Assembly (NCBI RefSeq): GCF_024763615.1
Contig: NC_077223.1
Location: 39,494,627 to 39,558,626 of the forward strand
Reading direction: 5' to 3'
Source of the DNA: Phlebotomus papatasi
Lineage: Eukaryota; Arthropoda; Insecta; Diptera; Psychodidae
Length of the DNA: 64,000 bases
Part shown: positions 12,115 through 22,680 of the stretch, one piece after another
Numbering within the stretch: the stretch's first letter is position 1
How the letters are laid out: each line of letters starts with the position of its first letter
The notes under the pieces: model-generated
Database searches by the model: none
Told to the model about the DNA's origin: nothing
What the model saw: the letters and a program-made list of their open reading frames with translations, nothing else
Made by a program: the position numbers and the translations under genes

Positions 12115-12954
12115 TTGAAATTTCATCGAAAACGAAATAATGGATTTTGAATATTCGATACCGAAGCTTTTCGATGTTTAAGTTCTTATTTGTGGTCGTA
12201 CGAAGTTATGATGTTCTTATTTCCCTGGACTTTTTATTATTATGAACGAATTCAAACAATTATAATAAAAGTTATGTTCATTTTGAAATTAAATATTGGA
12301 CATCCACTTATCTCGTTCATGATGGTCTGAGTCTGAGGGATCACGTACTTAATATCGAAAATTTCGACTGAGTTTTTGTAAAAATAAAATTGAAGAATAT
12401 ACAAAAATAGCGGAAAGGTTGGATGGATTCGATCAGATGATTAGAAATAGAAATAGATATGATTAGAAATATCTTAACCAAAGTCACAGCTTCAGAGACA
12501 GAATTAATTGATGGACTTAGAAAAAGCATAAGATTTAATACTTAGATTTTTTACTTCCATACCTGATAAAATTTTTACGATAGTCGCTAAAAATAGGATT
12601 AAAACGTAGTGCATATTGACAATAGGCATGCAACCATATACTGTATGAGTCGTATGAGTATTTAAATTGGAAAAGAGGCAGAATTATCTAGTAATAGGAT
12701 TAGTCTACAGAATGTCATAGAGTATCTTAAAATCTTGAGCAAACCATGAAAAAAAATATAAGTTTAAGCATTCAAAATTTCGCACATAAGCCAGTTTTCA
12801 ATTTTGGAGAGGTTTTCTGAAAATCTATAAATCAATTTAAATTAAGAAGTAGATTGTTGTTTCAAAAACAGTGTGAAAAGATAATTCAGGAAGAGCTTCA
12901 TCTCGTGAGTTTCATGCATTCCGCAAATTTAGAACGTTTTTCCATCTCATTTAT
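12115..12954. other. AT-rich, no gene seen
   Basis: No termini are recognised. 'atctcgtgagtttcatgcattccgcaaa' near 12900-12930 is a faint fragment of the outer part of the ACCGGTT-rich repeat. Confidence 0.3.
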
Positions 12955-12964
12955 CTCAGAATAA

Positions 12965-13375
12965 TAAAATAATATAATGGTGGCACAACGTTCTATAAAG
13001 GAATTCAGGCCTTCCCGTAAAGGCGTCTACACATTGTGAGCAATTTTCGTCAAAAATTGCGTTTTTGACAGAAATTTGACGTTTCCACCTACAACACTGC
13101 AGGGAATTTCTTTCAAAAAAGCAATTTTTGACAAAAATTGCTCCCAATGTGTAGAGGCCATAAGGGGAGATCGGGATATCCACTATTGTTTTTTCATTTA
13201 CACGGATAGGGTTGTTAGTCCCATGCCCGTGGAATCAAGTGCAGTGAAACTCTCTGGATGCAATTCGAACACCTTTAACGCCAGAAAAATATTCTTTGAT
13301 TCCGTGATCTAAAGTGGATTCGAACCCGGCAGACTTGCATCATAGAGCGAATGCTCTATCACTTGACCCATTGAG
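12965..13375 (-). mobile_element. tRNA-derived SINE interrupted by a MITE
   Basis: The minus strand begins with a tRNA-like head at 13375. It has an A-box-like segment and a B box GGTTCGAATCC, then a body with 'ctggcgttaaaggtgtt'-type sequence and an AT-rich tail. The 10-bp direct repeat CTCAGAATAA flanks it (12955-12964 and 13376-13385), a normal SINE target duplication. The same family occurs at 51795-52054 and truncated at 44181-44341. The insertion at 13021-13160 splits the body, and both sides align to the intact copy. SINEs are transcribed by RNA polymerase III and mobilised by a partner LINE (family knowledge). Confidence 0.8.
13021..13160. mobile_element. 140-bp MITE, TAA target duplication
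   Basis: The terminal inverted repeats AGGCGTCTACACATTG and CAATGTGTAGAGGCC(A) extend into GAGCAATTTT. TAA is duplicated at 13018-13020 and 13161-13163. It sits inside the SINE at 12965-13375 and so is younger. A 3-bp TAA duplication is compatible with PIF/Harbinger-type elements (TWA targets), by inference. Confidence 0.8.
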
Positions 13376-13430
13376 CTCAGAATAAACAAGTATTTTTTGC
13401 TAGGAAAATCTGCGCAACAACTCCTGTTTA

Positions 13431-13795
13431 GGGGAAAGTGGGGCACCTTTGAAATTGGGATTTTTCATCTATTTTTAAATAAAATTGAGTCTTATCGTGA
13501 TATAATTAATTTGCACAAGTAGATTGAAAAGCTAAATTACATTATTATATGGCTCAGTTCCACTTAAACATAGGAGAAAAATCTAAATTTCAAAGGTGCG
13601 CCTGCCCCACTTTCAAAGGTGCCCCACATCTCCCTAATTAGTTTTGGGCTCATTTTTTAAATGGAACTGAACTTTACTATGATTATAATTTAACTTCCTA
13701 AACTAATTGTGAAGCTAAATCGCATTATTATAAGGCTCAATTCCGTAAAAAAAATAGGAGAAGAAAGCCCTATTTCAAAGGTGCCCTACTTCCCC
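13431..13795. mobile_element. GGGGAAAGTGGGGCACC element, tandem dimer
   Basis: The left end GGGGAAAGTGGGGCACCTTT at 13431 follows TA. One right end closes at 13634 (AAGGTGCCCCACATCTCCC). A second related unit then runs to 13795, ending AAGGTGCCCTACTTCCCC. The second unit repeats 'ctaatttgcacaag/aagctaaat.rcattattat' but lacks its own left terminus. Related fragments: about 50055-50215, 50833-50965 and 55355-55535. Confidence 0.6.
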
Positions 13796-14389
13796 TTATA
13801 CTTATTTCGAGTACTTTTTTTCCAAAGGCATGCATAAATTAATCTACATTGTTTATTTCTTCTACTTATAAATCAGTGCTTCTATAAAATAATATCAATA
13901 ACTTTAGGATTCCTTCATGATTGTTGTGAACGCTGCATGGGCCAGAACCTATGCAAATACCCTATTATGTAAAATCTAAGAAATGGTATAAGAAAGTTTA
14001 CTTGTGTCCTTGTGTAGACTAAAGACTTTTTGTTACTGACAAAATATCTTCAAAATAAGCAATATTAGAAAGTACCAATTGGAAAAATATAGTGTTTTAA
14101 ATACAATATCTTAAGTGTACCTAATGACCTAAGAATATTGAAATAATAAACCCAAAAGCTACAATTAATGTTATTTTTCATAAAAAAAGATGATATTTAT
14201 ATGAGTAATTTTAGATGTCTTTTTTTAAGGAGTTAGTGCCAGGCATAAAACTTACTCTTCTAAATCTTCTGAAAGGAAGAAGAATCTGTTATCCAGATAT
14301 CCACAAAACCCCATTTTTCAATTTCATATGCTACGGCATGTATGCGAAAATAATTAAATATTCGTGCCTATTGGTAAATTTTCCGAGGC
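13796..14389. other. AT-rich, no gene seen
   Basis: A 68-codon plus frame at 14215-14421 has no recognisable domain. No repeat termini seen. Confidence 0.3.
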
Positions 14390-14960
14390 CGAGAATGCAA
14401 TTCAAGAGGCAAGTGGAGTGAAAGAGTGGTAGAGCTTGAGTTCACGACTAACCCGGACACTGACGATTTTTCCTCTTAGTTTTCTGAAATGCCACAACTA
14501 CATCGACGCACTCTCCTCTCAGTTTCCCCATGGTCCGATGTATGTGTCCAGGGTGGAAAAAAGCCCGAGTGCATTTTTTTCGATGTCGATTGGTCAATAT
14601 AAAATGGCATTACTTTTTTCAGTGCAAAAAAACAGTGGCCACGCGGACGTCGATTGGTTCGGTCAGATGACGGGCATTTCGGAATGAAAAGCAAAACTGC
14701 TCCGTTGCACACTCACACACACCACAGACTCACACCCGTGGTGGATTGGGGGTATGGTGTGAAAAAAATCTGGGTGGACGACTAGCAGAAAAAAGTGCTT
14801 GTGGAATCGACTAGGGAGGATGTGAGGAGAATGAGATGAGAGGTAGGAGCGCAAAAAAATAAAGTTTTGCGAGACTCACAACAACATCGATACATGCTCT
14901 CCACATTTCCACTTACTTTTCTTTACTCCCACCACACAGAATTTTTTCTGGGTGGAAACT
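14390..14960. other. GC-richer single-copy island
   Basis: Short overlapping frames occur on both strands (14436-14687, 14476-14712, 14663-14854). None has splice-bounded coding character. GGGTGGA motifs recur at about 14771 and 14952. Possible regulatory block; nothing firmer is visible. Confidence 0.3.
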
Positions 14961-15317
14961 GTTGGGAGTTTTTCGCCAAAAAATACTGGTCAGTGATGAC
15001 GATTGTGCCAAGAGGTAGTTGACAAACGATTCAATTTCATCAGTAGGTAACAAATATGCATAAATATTTTAGCAAAGACACACACCTTTGTCAACTGTAA
15101 ACTTATTTTCTACACGACTTATTTTTCAAAAAATATCGAGAAAATTACTCGTTCTGTGTTTGGGAAAATAATTAAATTAATAATGAATACTGAATAGTTG
15201 TTTCAATAACTTTTATAATAATAATTTTTTTAAATTATTTATTATTAATGGTATTATTAATTTTCAATGCGCTATAATGAATCAATGCAAATATATAACC
15301 GACAGTTCTAATAGAAA
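14961..15317. other. AT-rich, no gene seen
   Basis: A run of TAAT/ATTA-type sequence lies near 15170-15260. No other structure. Confidence 0.3.
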
Positions 15318-16235
15318 GGGGTGGCAAAGTGTCCCAGGCTTTGCGAAATGCTCGAACTCGTGACTTAGATGCTATACCTCAAAAGTACTTTCGCATCATT
15401 TACCGTTTACCGGTTCTCAACCGATTTGAACCGATTCATATATCATTCAAAAGATCCTTCAAAATTGTTTAAAAAGCAATACAATTGATTTCCGGATAAA
15501 AATTATTTATCGGTTATGAACCGGTTTATTACCGATTCATAACCGATTGGAACCGGTTTAGTTTTATAGGAAATTCCAAGACCTTTCCAACGACCCCAAA
15601 CATGACCCAATTCGCTTGATAAATGCGCTCTCTAGTGTCTTTTTAACCTTTCGCCTTGAAAAACCGTTATTAGGAATGATTGAACGGTATTTTCGTCTAA
15701 TGGTGTCTACACACTAGAAGCAATTTTCGTTAAAAATTTACTTTTTTAAAAAATTCTAACGTTTTTGCCAAAAAGAATAGGGGAAATTTTCTTTAAAAAG
15801 GCATTTTTTAAAGAAATTGCTCTTAGTGTATACATGCCATAAGGACGAAATATCCGCCTGCGTAATCTGTAAAACATATCCAAAACTGAAAAAAAAAATC
15901 GCTCGATGCGTTTTCGAGCAATCCCAAAAATATGGTTTTGGATGGAGAGGGGCGGGGTGGGGGAAAAATTAGGGGAATGTTAACGATCCTTGGGTCGACT
16001 TATGGGGGGGGGATCCCCCGAAAGTCCCAAGTCTTATCTCTTACCGTTTGGCCTCTAGAGCTGGCGACAGCCGGACGGACAGACGGAAAAACAGCGTGAC
16101 GACATTTCTCAGAAATCGTCTGAAACGTGAAAATTTGTTGACAAAAGTGGTCTCCGGGTGGTGGAACGTGGAAATTTTGGGGGGTGAAAAAATTGAGGAA
16201 TTATATATACTGCTGTCTCCGTCGAGTTCGAGTCT
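15318..16235 (+). repeat. ACCGGTT-rich dispersed repeat, copy 1
   Basis: The repeat opens with GGGTGGCAAAGTGTCCCAGG and 'ctcgaactcgtgacttagatgc'. It continues with many ACCGGTT/ACCGATT heptamers, 'ttccaagacctttccaacgacccc', 'cgttttcgagcaatcc', 'ctaaccgtttggcctctagagctggcgac', and ends near 'tgctgtctccgtcgagttcgag'. Other copies: 36281-36800 (inverted), 48843-49440, 56785-57385, and fragments at 31790-32000 and 58090-58275. A TAA-MITE interrupts it at 15701-15839. The 165-codon frame at 16048-16545 overlaps this repeat and the neighbouring relic and is not a gene. Confidence 0.65.
15701..15839. mobile_element. 139-bp MITE with an exact paralogous empty site
   Basis: The ends TGGTGTCTACACACTAGAAG and TAGTGTATACATGCCA are inverted, and TAA flanks both sides (15698-15700 and 15840-15842). 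The related repeat at 56998-57000 reads GTCTAAGGACGAAAT without interruption, which is exactly the pre-insertion sequence with one TAA. This fixes the element boundaries and target duplication. Confidence 0.9.
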
Positions 16236-16324
16236 AGCAGTAAAAGCAAATAAACTTTTGGAAAAATATTTTAATTCGGATTTTTCTAAGTTTTTTTTTA
16301 ATCCAGTGACTTCTCGCCGAATTT

Positions 16325-17714
16325 CCGCATCATATTCTTTTAATCCCATTCAACAGAAACTTGACAAACTCGTCTACACGGTCGTGGACGATCTTCTTCC
16401 ACTTCCTCTTGAAATCCATCAAGTTTTCAGTTGGATGAACCTTCTTTCTGAGATCGGTCTTCATAATTCACCAGTATTTCTCAATGGGAGAGACATTTGC
16501 ACATATTCCACATTTCATATTGCTGGTGACTTTCGCATAGGGTAAGTGTGCCAAATTCCGGCCAGCTTGCAATTTCGGCCACCTTTTTTGTTCCTAGAAT
16601 TTCCATGAACCTTTAGATTTTACGTACTCTAGAGATTATACAATGCAAAAGAATAACAAAAAATGTAGCATCGACAAACGAGATGACGTGAAAAAGATAT
16701 TGGAAGAATTCTCGAAGGGCAAGGACCTATGAGAATGAAGGTGGCCGAAATAGGGCACCAAAGCTATGTCTATATTTTTATTCATTTTAAAATGTATTAA
16801 GAATGATTTTAGAGTAAATAAAGACAATAAACTGTCCACAAGGTTCTAAGCAACACTCCTTAAGTAGAAGGAATGAAAAAAAATCAATTTCTATTAAATA
16901 TATTACATTTCAAACTTGAGACTTTGGCGCTTGCATGCAACTATGCCGAAATTTGGCACACTTACTCTAATAGCATGATGTTAGATCAGGTCAAAAGAAT
17001 TGGGGATCTCAAAGTCTTGATAGACAGGTAGAAGTCGCTCCTGAAGGCACTCTTTAAAGTAGATCTCTGTGGTCATCTTGCCCGTTGTGAAAAAATTCAG
17101 TGCTCCGATTCGCAGAAGAACAGATGGCCATCTATCTATACCATTTACTCCTTTACGGGGAATTTGTCGTACTTCTTGTATCGGAACTTGCTAGCCCTAC
17201 TATCTACAACCGTGAATTTGCTGAGTAAAACTACAGATAAGGAAACTGAATGAAATCGCCTTTAACGACAATTTCGTCATTCACCAGAATACAGTTTTGG
17301 AATCCTATGGAAAGAACATTCTCCAGTTTCTTCAATTTTGTTTTAGCACTTTGACGCTGTTTGTCGGTCCGATGGGAAGCATCTTAGCTTTGCAATTTAT
17401 CACACTATTTCTTTTATTGATTTTCTGGACCAAGGTTTAAGGTGTTCCCATCTTTTTGCCAACATCTCTCACGGAAAGATCGGGTTGCTTCTTGAAAAGC
17501 TTTAGCACTTTCTTTCCTATCCTCTTGTCCTGTATCCTAGGCTTTCGGCCACTTCCTGGATTCTGAGTAACAATCCTTTAATTCATTGCACCGAAATATA
17601 ATCTCTTAGATTGGATAGTGAAGCTGTACTACTTGGACAATTTCGCAATTTTAGTATAGCTTGCTTTTGGATTCTTGAGATGAGTGTCAACTACTAATCT
17701 TCGAATGCTTTCCA
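16325..17714 (-). pseudogene. decayed Tc1/mariner (DD37E-like) transposase, split by an insertion
   Basis: An intact gene of this family encodes a cut-and-paste DDE/D transposase of about 340-350 residues. Reading the minus strand from ATG at 17714, with frameshifts and stops, gives family-like text. An N-terminal DNA-binding part includes GSGRKPRIQDKR and DLSVRDVGKKMGTP. Then come VNDEIVVKGDF around the first catalytic Asp, TEIYFKECLQERLLPVY, and a segment with 'FDLI' and 'HHAIAKVTSNM' near the second Asp. After the inserted element (16540-16967) the frame resumes with NVSPIEKYW, holding the catalytic Glu, then RKKVHPTENLMDFKRKWKK. About 13 residues are missing between the second Asp and Glu compared with a 37-residue spacing. 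Stops and frameshifts show it is dead. Assignment to the DD37E group known from mosquitoes is from memory of the family, without a search. Confidence 0.75.
16540..16967. mobile_element. 428-bp GGGTAAGTGTGCC element inside the transposase relic
   Basis: The inverted ends GGGTAAGTGTGCCAAATT and AATTTGGCACACTTACTC are flanked by TA (16538-16539 and 16968-16969). It separates the N- and C-terminal parts of the transposase pseudogene and is therefore younger. Relatives: 5830-6385 and 37836-38261; end fragments at 34600-34667 and 45801-45870. Confidence 0.75.
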
Positions 17715-17757
17715 TTTTTTTGCAATTAATCAGTCAAATGTCAGTATTTTTCAACTA

Positions 17758-17971
17758 AAAGGTGAAAGGAATGCCTATTCACACCGAAGTCTTATTAAGA
17801 CTATACCACTTGGGATACGACATTTGAACACGTATCCTTATCAGAAAACGTAGATAAAGGAAAAAAGCGTCATATTATTTACATTTTATTAGATACTTTA
17901 AATAAATTTCAAGATTTTGGCCAAAGTATCAATAGGAGGGGTTCCTTGTCGAAGAGGTGTTCCTTCGATCC
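17758..17971. mobile_element. GGGTGAAAAG-family element copy
   Basis: It contains 'AAAGGTGAAAGGAATGCC...TATTCACACCGAAG' and ends GGTGTTCCTTCGATCC before TA (17972-17973). It matches the ends and interior of 1738-1966 ('ttgggata.ga.atttgaac', 'attttggc.aaagt.tcaatagg'). The left end carries extra A residues after TA. It lies just beyond the transposase start and could be related to that transposon's own end. Confidence 0.5.
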
Positions 17972-18429
17972 TAGATTTTTTAAAAAGGAAGCTGAATAAA
18001 TTCATTAGAAATGAAAAAGACGACAAAATCCAAAACTTACAGAAGACTCTCTCTCAATTGGGCATTTGGGGCAAAATGTGATTCGGTTTATCGATAGATT
18101 TGGGCATCAAAACCTTTGCAAATTCCACAAAAAGCGCTCAATTATAAAGAATCACGATAAAATAGGAAGAACTACAGCGAATTTGAGCAAATTAGCTTCA
18201 TAATTAAACGTGAAAATTGTCAACAAAATTTGTCGTCTGATTGAAAAAGAGCCTATTGAGCGAGAGTCTACTGTACTGCAACTAACTTCATATCAAGCGA
18301 TAGAGAATCGTTTCGTGCACATTCTGTATTTCTCTAACGGGGCGGTGATAAACCAAAATGTAATTGTAAACCGCTGTAGCCGGGACTATCTTTTGATTCC
18401 ATTATGCATCCATTCCGGAACAACCTCGT

Positions 18430-18745
18430 TAAGGCCAAGCTGTATCAACGAATCCCGGTCAAAATTTCAAAAGGTAAAATACCGAACGACAATATCCCGA
18501 AAGTCAAAATCTCGAATGGACCAAAATCCCGAAAGTCAAAATCCCGAATTCCTAAACTATTGCACCTGCGCTTCCTAGAGGCAAAGGGAAGTTTTCTATG
18601 TCTTGGGAAATTATTCTTCACATTATCCTCCATATAATTTCATCTCTTTCAGGATTTTGTACATTAGGAATTTTGGATTTCAGGATTTTGGCCCTTTTGG
18701 GATTTTGGCGTTCGGGATTTTGGCTGCCTCCGGTGTCAAGCCATG
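18430..18745. mobile_element. foldback of a CCCGAAAGTCAAAAT microrepeat
   Basis: The left side has repeated CCCGAAAGTCAAAAT units (about 18440-18545). The right side carries the inverse GGATTTTGGC/GGGATTTTGGCGTTCGGG (about 18650-18725). The two arms could fold together. A related microrepeat block is at 36880-37030. Overlapping frames at 18210-18789 are repeat-driven. Confidence 0.5.
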
Positions 18746-19119
18746 TAGCTAATTCCATTAAACGGACACAGAGAAAAATTTTGAGTTAGAAAAAATTAAG
18801 AAACGTGGTTTTGAATCAAGAGTACAAGAATTTCAAACTATTTTCCCCTATAATTGAGATATTTTGCGCTTGAATTTCTCTAAAAGAGTATGATAGTTTA
18901 AAAAATAGAATAAATTGTGCTTAATAATAGGAGAACAGTGGGTTTGATTTTAGAGAATCGTAGTTTTGAACACTGATAGAGCATACAGAAGTTTTAAAGT
19001 TAGAAGGTCATGGTTTTGATTTTAGAGTATAGAGGTTTCGAGTTAAGACTATTTTGGTTTTGATCTTAGCGAAATCATCGTTTCGAAATAAGAGTATAGT
19101 GGTTTTGAATTCTATTATA

Positions 19120-20399
19120 CTATTATGGTTTGATTTTAGAGTATCGTGGTTTCGATTTTAGAGCATTGTGGTTTTGATTTTAGAAACTTATGGTTTGATT
19201 TTAGAAACTTTTGGTTTTGATTTTAGAGTATCATGGTTTTGATTCTAGAGTATCATGGTTTTGATTTTAGAGTCTCATGGTTTTGATTTTAGAGTATCAG
19301 GGTTTTGATTTTAGAGTCTCATGGTTTTGATTTTAGAGTATCGTGGTTTTGATTTTAGAGCATTGTGGTTTTGATTTTAGAAACTTATGGTTTTGTTTTT
19401 AGAAACTTATGGGTTTGATTTTAGAAACTTTTGGTTTTGATTTTAGAGTATCATGGCTTTGATTCTAGAGTATCATGGCTTTGATTCTAGAGTATCATGG
19501 TTTTGATTTTAGAGTCTCATGGTTTTGATTTTAGAGTATCAGTGTTTTGATTTTAGAGTATTATGGTTTTGATTTTAGAGTATCGTGGTTTTGATTTTAG
19601 AGCATTGTGGTTTTGATTTTAGAAACTTATGGTTTTAATTTTAGAAACTTATGGTTTTGATTTTAGAAACTTATGGGTTTGATTTTAGAAACTTATGGTT
19701 TGATTTTAGAAACTTATGGGTTTGATTTTAGAGTATCATGGTTTTGATTTTAGAGTCTCATGGTTTTGATTTTAGAGTCTCATGGTTTTGATTTTAGAGT
19801 ATTATGGTTTTGATTTTAGAGTATCAGGGTTTTGATTTTAGAGTCCCATGGTTTTGATTTTAGAGTATTATGGTTTTGATTTTAGAGTATCGTGGTTTTT
19901 TTTTTTTTTTTAAAAACTTATGGTTTTGACTTTAGAAACTTATGGGTTTGATTTTAGAAGCTTATGGGTTTGATTTTAGAAACTCATGGTTTTGATTTTA
20001 AAATATTATGGTTTTGATTTTAAAGTATCAGGGTTTTGATTTTAGAGTCTCATGGTTTTGATTTTATATTATCAGGGTTTTAATTTTAGAGTCTCATGGT
20101 TTTGATTTTAGAAACTTATGGGTTTGATTTTAGAAACTTATGGTTTTGATTTTAGAGTATTATGGTTTTGATTTTAGAGTATCAGGGTTTTGATTTTAGA
20201 GTCCCATGGTTTTGATTTTAGAGTATTATGGTTTTGATTTTAGAGTATCGTGTTTTTTTTTTTAAAAAACTTATGGTTTTGACTTTAGAAACTTATGGGT
20301 TTGATTTTAGAAGCTTATGGGTTTGATTTTAGAAACTTATGGTTTTGATTTTAGAGTATTATGGTTTTGATTTTAGAGTATCAGGGTTTTGATTTTAGA
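19120..20399 (+). repeat. 22-bp minisatellite, left arm (about 58 units)
   Basis: The constant part of each unit is TTTTGATTTTAGA. The remaining nine bases come in two main forms, GTATCATGG-like and AACTTATGG-like, with a third GTCTCATGG form. Period is steadily 22 bp. A few units show T-runs (19899-19912, 20253-20262) or single-base changes. Copies left of 19120 to about 18800 are increasingly degenerate. Confidence 0.95.
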
Positions 20400-21480
20400 A
20401 AAACCATAATACTCTAAAATCAAAACCTTGATACTCTAAAATCGAAACCATCATACTCTAAAATCAAAACCATAAGTTTCTAAAATCAAAACCATGATAC
20501 TCTAAAATCAAAACCATAAGTTTCTAAAATCAAAACCACAATACTCTAAAATCAAAACTATGATACTCTAAAATCAAAACCATAATACTCTAAAATCAAA
20601 ACCACGTTACTCTAAAATCAAAACCATGATACTCTAAAATCAAAACCACAATACTCTAAAATCAAAACCATAATACTCTAAAATCAAAACCATGAGTTTC
20701 TAAAATCAAAACCATGATACTCTAAAATCAAAACCATAAGTTTCTAAAATCAAAACCATAAGTTTCTAAAATCAAAACCATAAGTTTCTAAAATCAAAAC
20801 CATAATACTCTAAAATCAAAACCACAATACTCTAAAATCAAAACCACAGTACTCTAAAATCAAAACCACAATACTCTAAAATCAAAACCATGAGTTTCTA
20901 AAGTCAAAACCATGATACTCTAAAATCAAAACCACAATAATCTAAAATCAAAACCATGATACTCTAAAATCAAAACCACAATACTCTAAAATCAAAACCA
21001 CAATACTCTAAAATCAAAACCATGATACTCTAAAATCAAAACCATAAGTTTCTAAAATCAAAACCATAAGTTTCTAAAATCAAAAGCACAATACTCTAAA
21101 ATCAAAACCATAAGTTTCTAAAATCAAAACTACGATACTCTTAAATCAAAACCATGATACTCTAAAATCAAAACCATGATACTCTAAAATCAAAACCACA
21201 ATACTCTAAAATCAAAACCACAATACTCTAAAATCAAAACCACCGTACTCTAAAATCAAAACCATTATACTCTAAAATCAAAACCATAATACTCTAAAAT
21301 CAAAACCATGAGTTTCTAAAATCAAAACCATAATACTCTAAAATCAAAACCATAAGTTTCTAAAATCAAAACCACAATACTCTAAAATCAAAACCACAGT
21401 GCTCTAAAATCAAAACTATAATACTCTAAAATCAAAACCACGATACTCTAAAATCAAAACCACAATGCTGTAGAATCATC
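20400..21480 (-). repeat. 22-bp minisatellite, right arm inner block (about 49 units)
   Basis: The same unit as the left arm, now in reverse orientation (TCTAAAATCAAAA constant part). Orientation changes abruptly within about 10 bp at 20395-20405, with no spacer. The two arms can pair over more than 1 kb. Confidence 0.95.
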
Positions 21481-22020
21481 ACCACAATAGTCTAAAATCA
21501 AATCCCCAATACTCTAAAAGAATTCAAAACCACAAGAGACCAACATCAAAACCAAAGTACTCTAAAAGCAAGACAATAATATTCTAAAATTAAAACCATA
21601 TTAGTCTTAAATATTTCAGATTAAGCAACATACTTCAGTGGAGATGAATTCTGATTGGAAAAGTTTATATAAAAATATCGAAATAAGACAGACTATGAGA
21701 GGTTCTAAGCCTTGATACTCTAAAATCAAAACCATTATACTCTTAAATATTTCAGATTAAGCAACATACTTCAGTGGAGGTAAATTCAGATTGGCAAAGT
21801 TCATATAGAAAATTGAAATGAAAGATGCATATGAGAGTTTCATGGAAGTGAATACGCGCGCATCATATGCATCACGTGGAAAAAGGTAAAGAATGAAATA
21901 TATAACATTCACAAAAAAAAACCCTCAAATTGCCTTGATTCAAAACCTCAGAATACTCTACTTTCAGAACCAGCAATACTCGACAATCAACACAGCAAAC
22001 ACTCCAAAATCAAAATCATG
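21480..22020. repeat. interruption in the right arm with a 136-bp-spaced duplication
   Basis: Array units decay here. A block starting CTTAAATATTTCAGATTAAG at 21606 recurs at 21742 with the same following text ('caacatacttcagtggag'), then diverges. The left arm has no counterpart. It may be the remnant of a unique core or a separate insertion. Confidence 0.7.
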
Positions 22021-22680
22021 GTACTCTAAAATCAAAACCATGGTACTCTAAAATCAAAACCATGGTACTCTAAAATCAAAACCATGATACTCTAAAATCA
22101 AAACCACAATACTCTAAAATCAAAACCATAAGTTTCTAAAATCAAACCCATAAGTCTCTAAAATCAAACCCATAAGTTTCTAAAATCAAACCCATAAGTT
22201 TCTAAAATCAAACCCATAAGTTTCTAAAATCAAAACCATAAGTTTCTAAAATCAAACCCATAAGTTTCTAAAATCAAACCCATAAATTTCTAAAATCAAA
22301 CCCATAAGTTTCTAAAATCAAAACCATAAGTTTCTAAAATCAAACCCATAAGTTTCTAAAATCAAACCCATAAGTTTCTAAAATCAAAACCATAAGTTTC
22401 TAAAATCAAACCCATAAGTTTCTAAAATCAAAACCATAAGTTTCTAAAATCAAAACCACAATACTCTAAAATCAAAACCATGATACTCTAAAATCAAAAC
22501 CATGGTACCCTAAAGTCAAAACCATGCTACTCTAAAATCAAACCCATAAGTTTCTAAAATCAAAACCACAATGCTCTAAAATCAAAACCACAATGCTCTA
22601 AAATCAAAACCACAATACTCTAAAATCAAAACCATGATACTTTAAAATCAAAACCATTTTTGCTACAAATTCAAAACTAT
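22020..22680 (-). repeat. 22-bp minisatellite, right arm outer block (about 30 units)
   Basis: The same orientation as the inner right arm. Units from about 22140 to 22430 are dominated by the CCCATAAGTT variant, whereas the ends of the block use the ACTC variants. This local clustering is what repeated unequal exchange or slippage produces. Confidence 0.95.

Noticed and set aside
13311..13375. Functional tRNA gene
   Set aside because: The tRNA-like head is followed by a SINE body shared with other copies and is flanked by a SINE target duplication.
16048..16545. 165-codon plus-strand open frame
   Set aside because: It runs across a dispersed repeat and then antisense to the transposase relic. 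The minus strand gives the meaningful reading (PIEKYW).
19120..22680. CRISPR-like array
   Set aside because: Units are contiguous 22-bp repeats with no spacers, in an insect-type genome with no cas genes.
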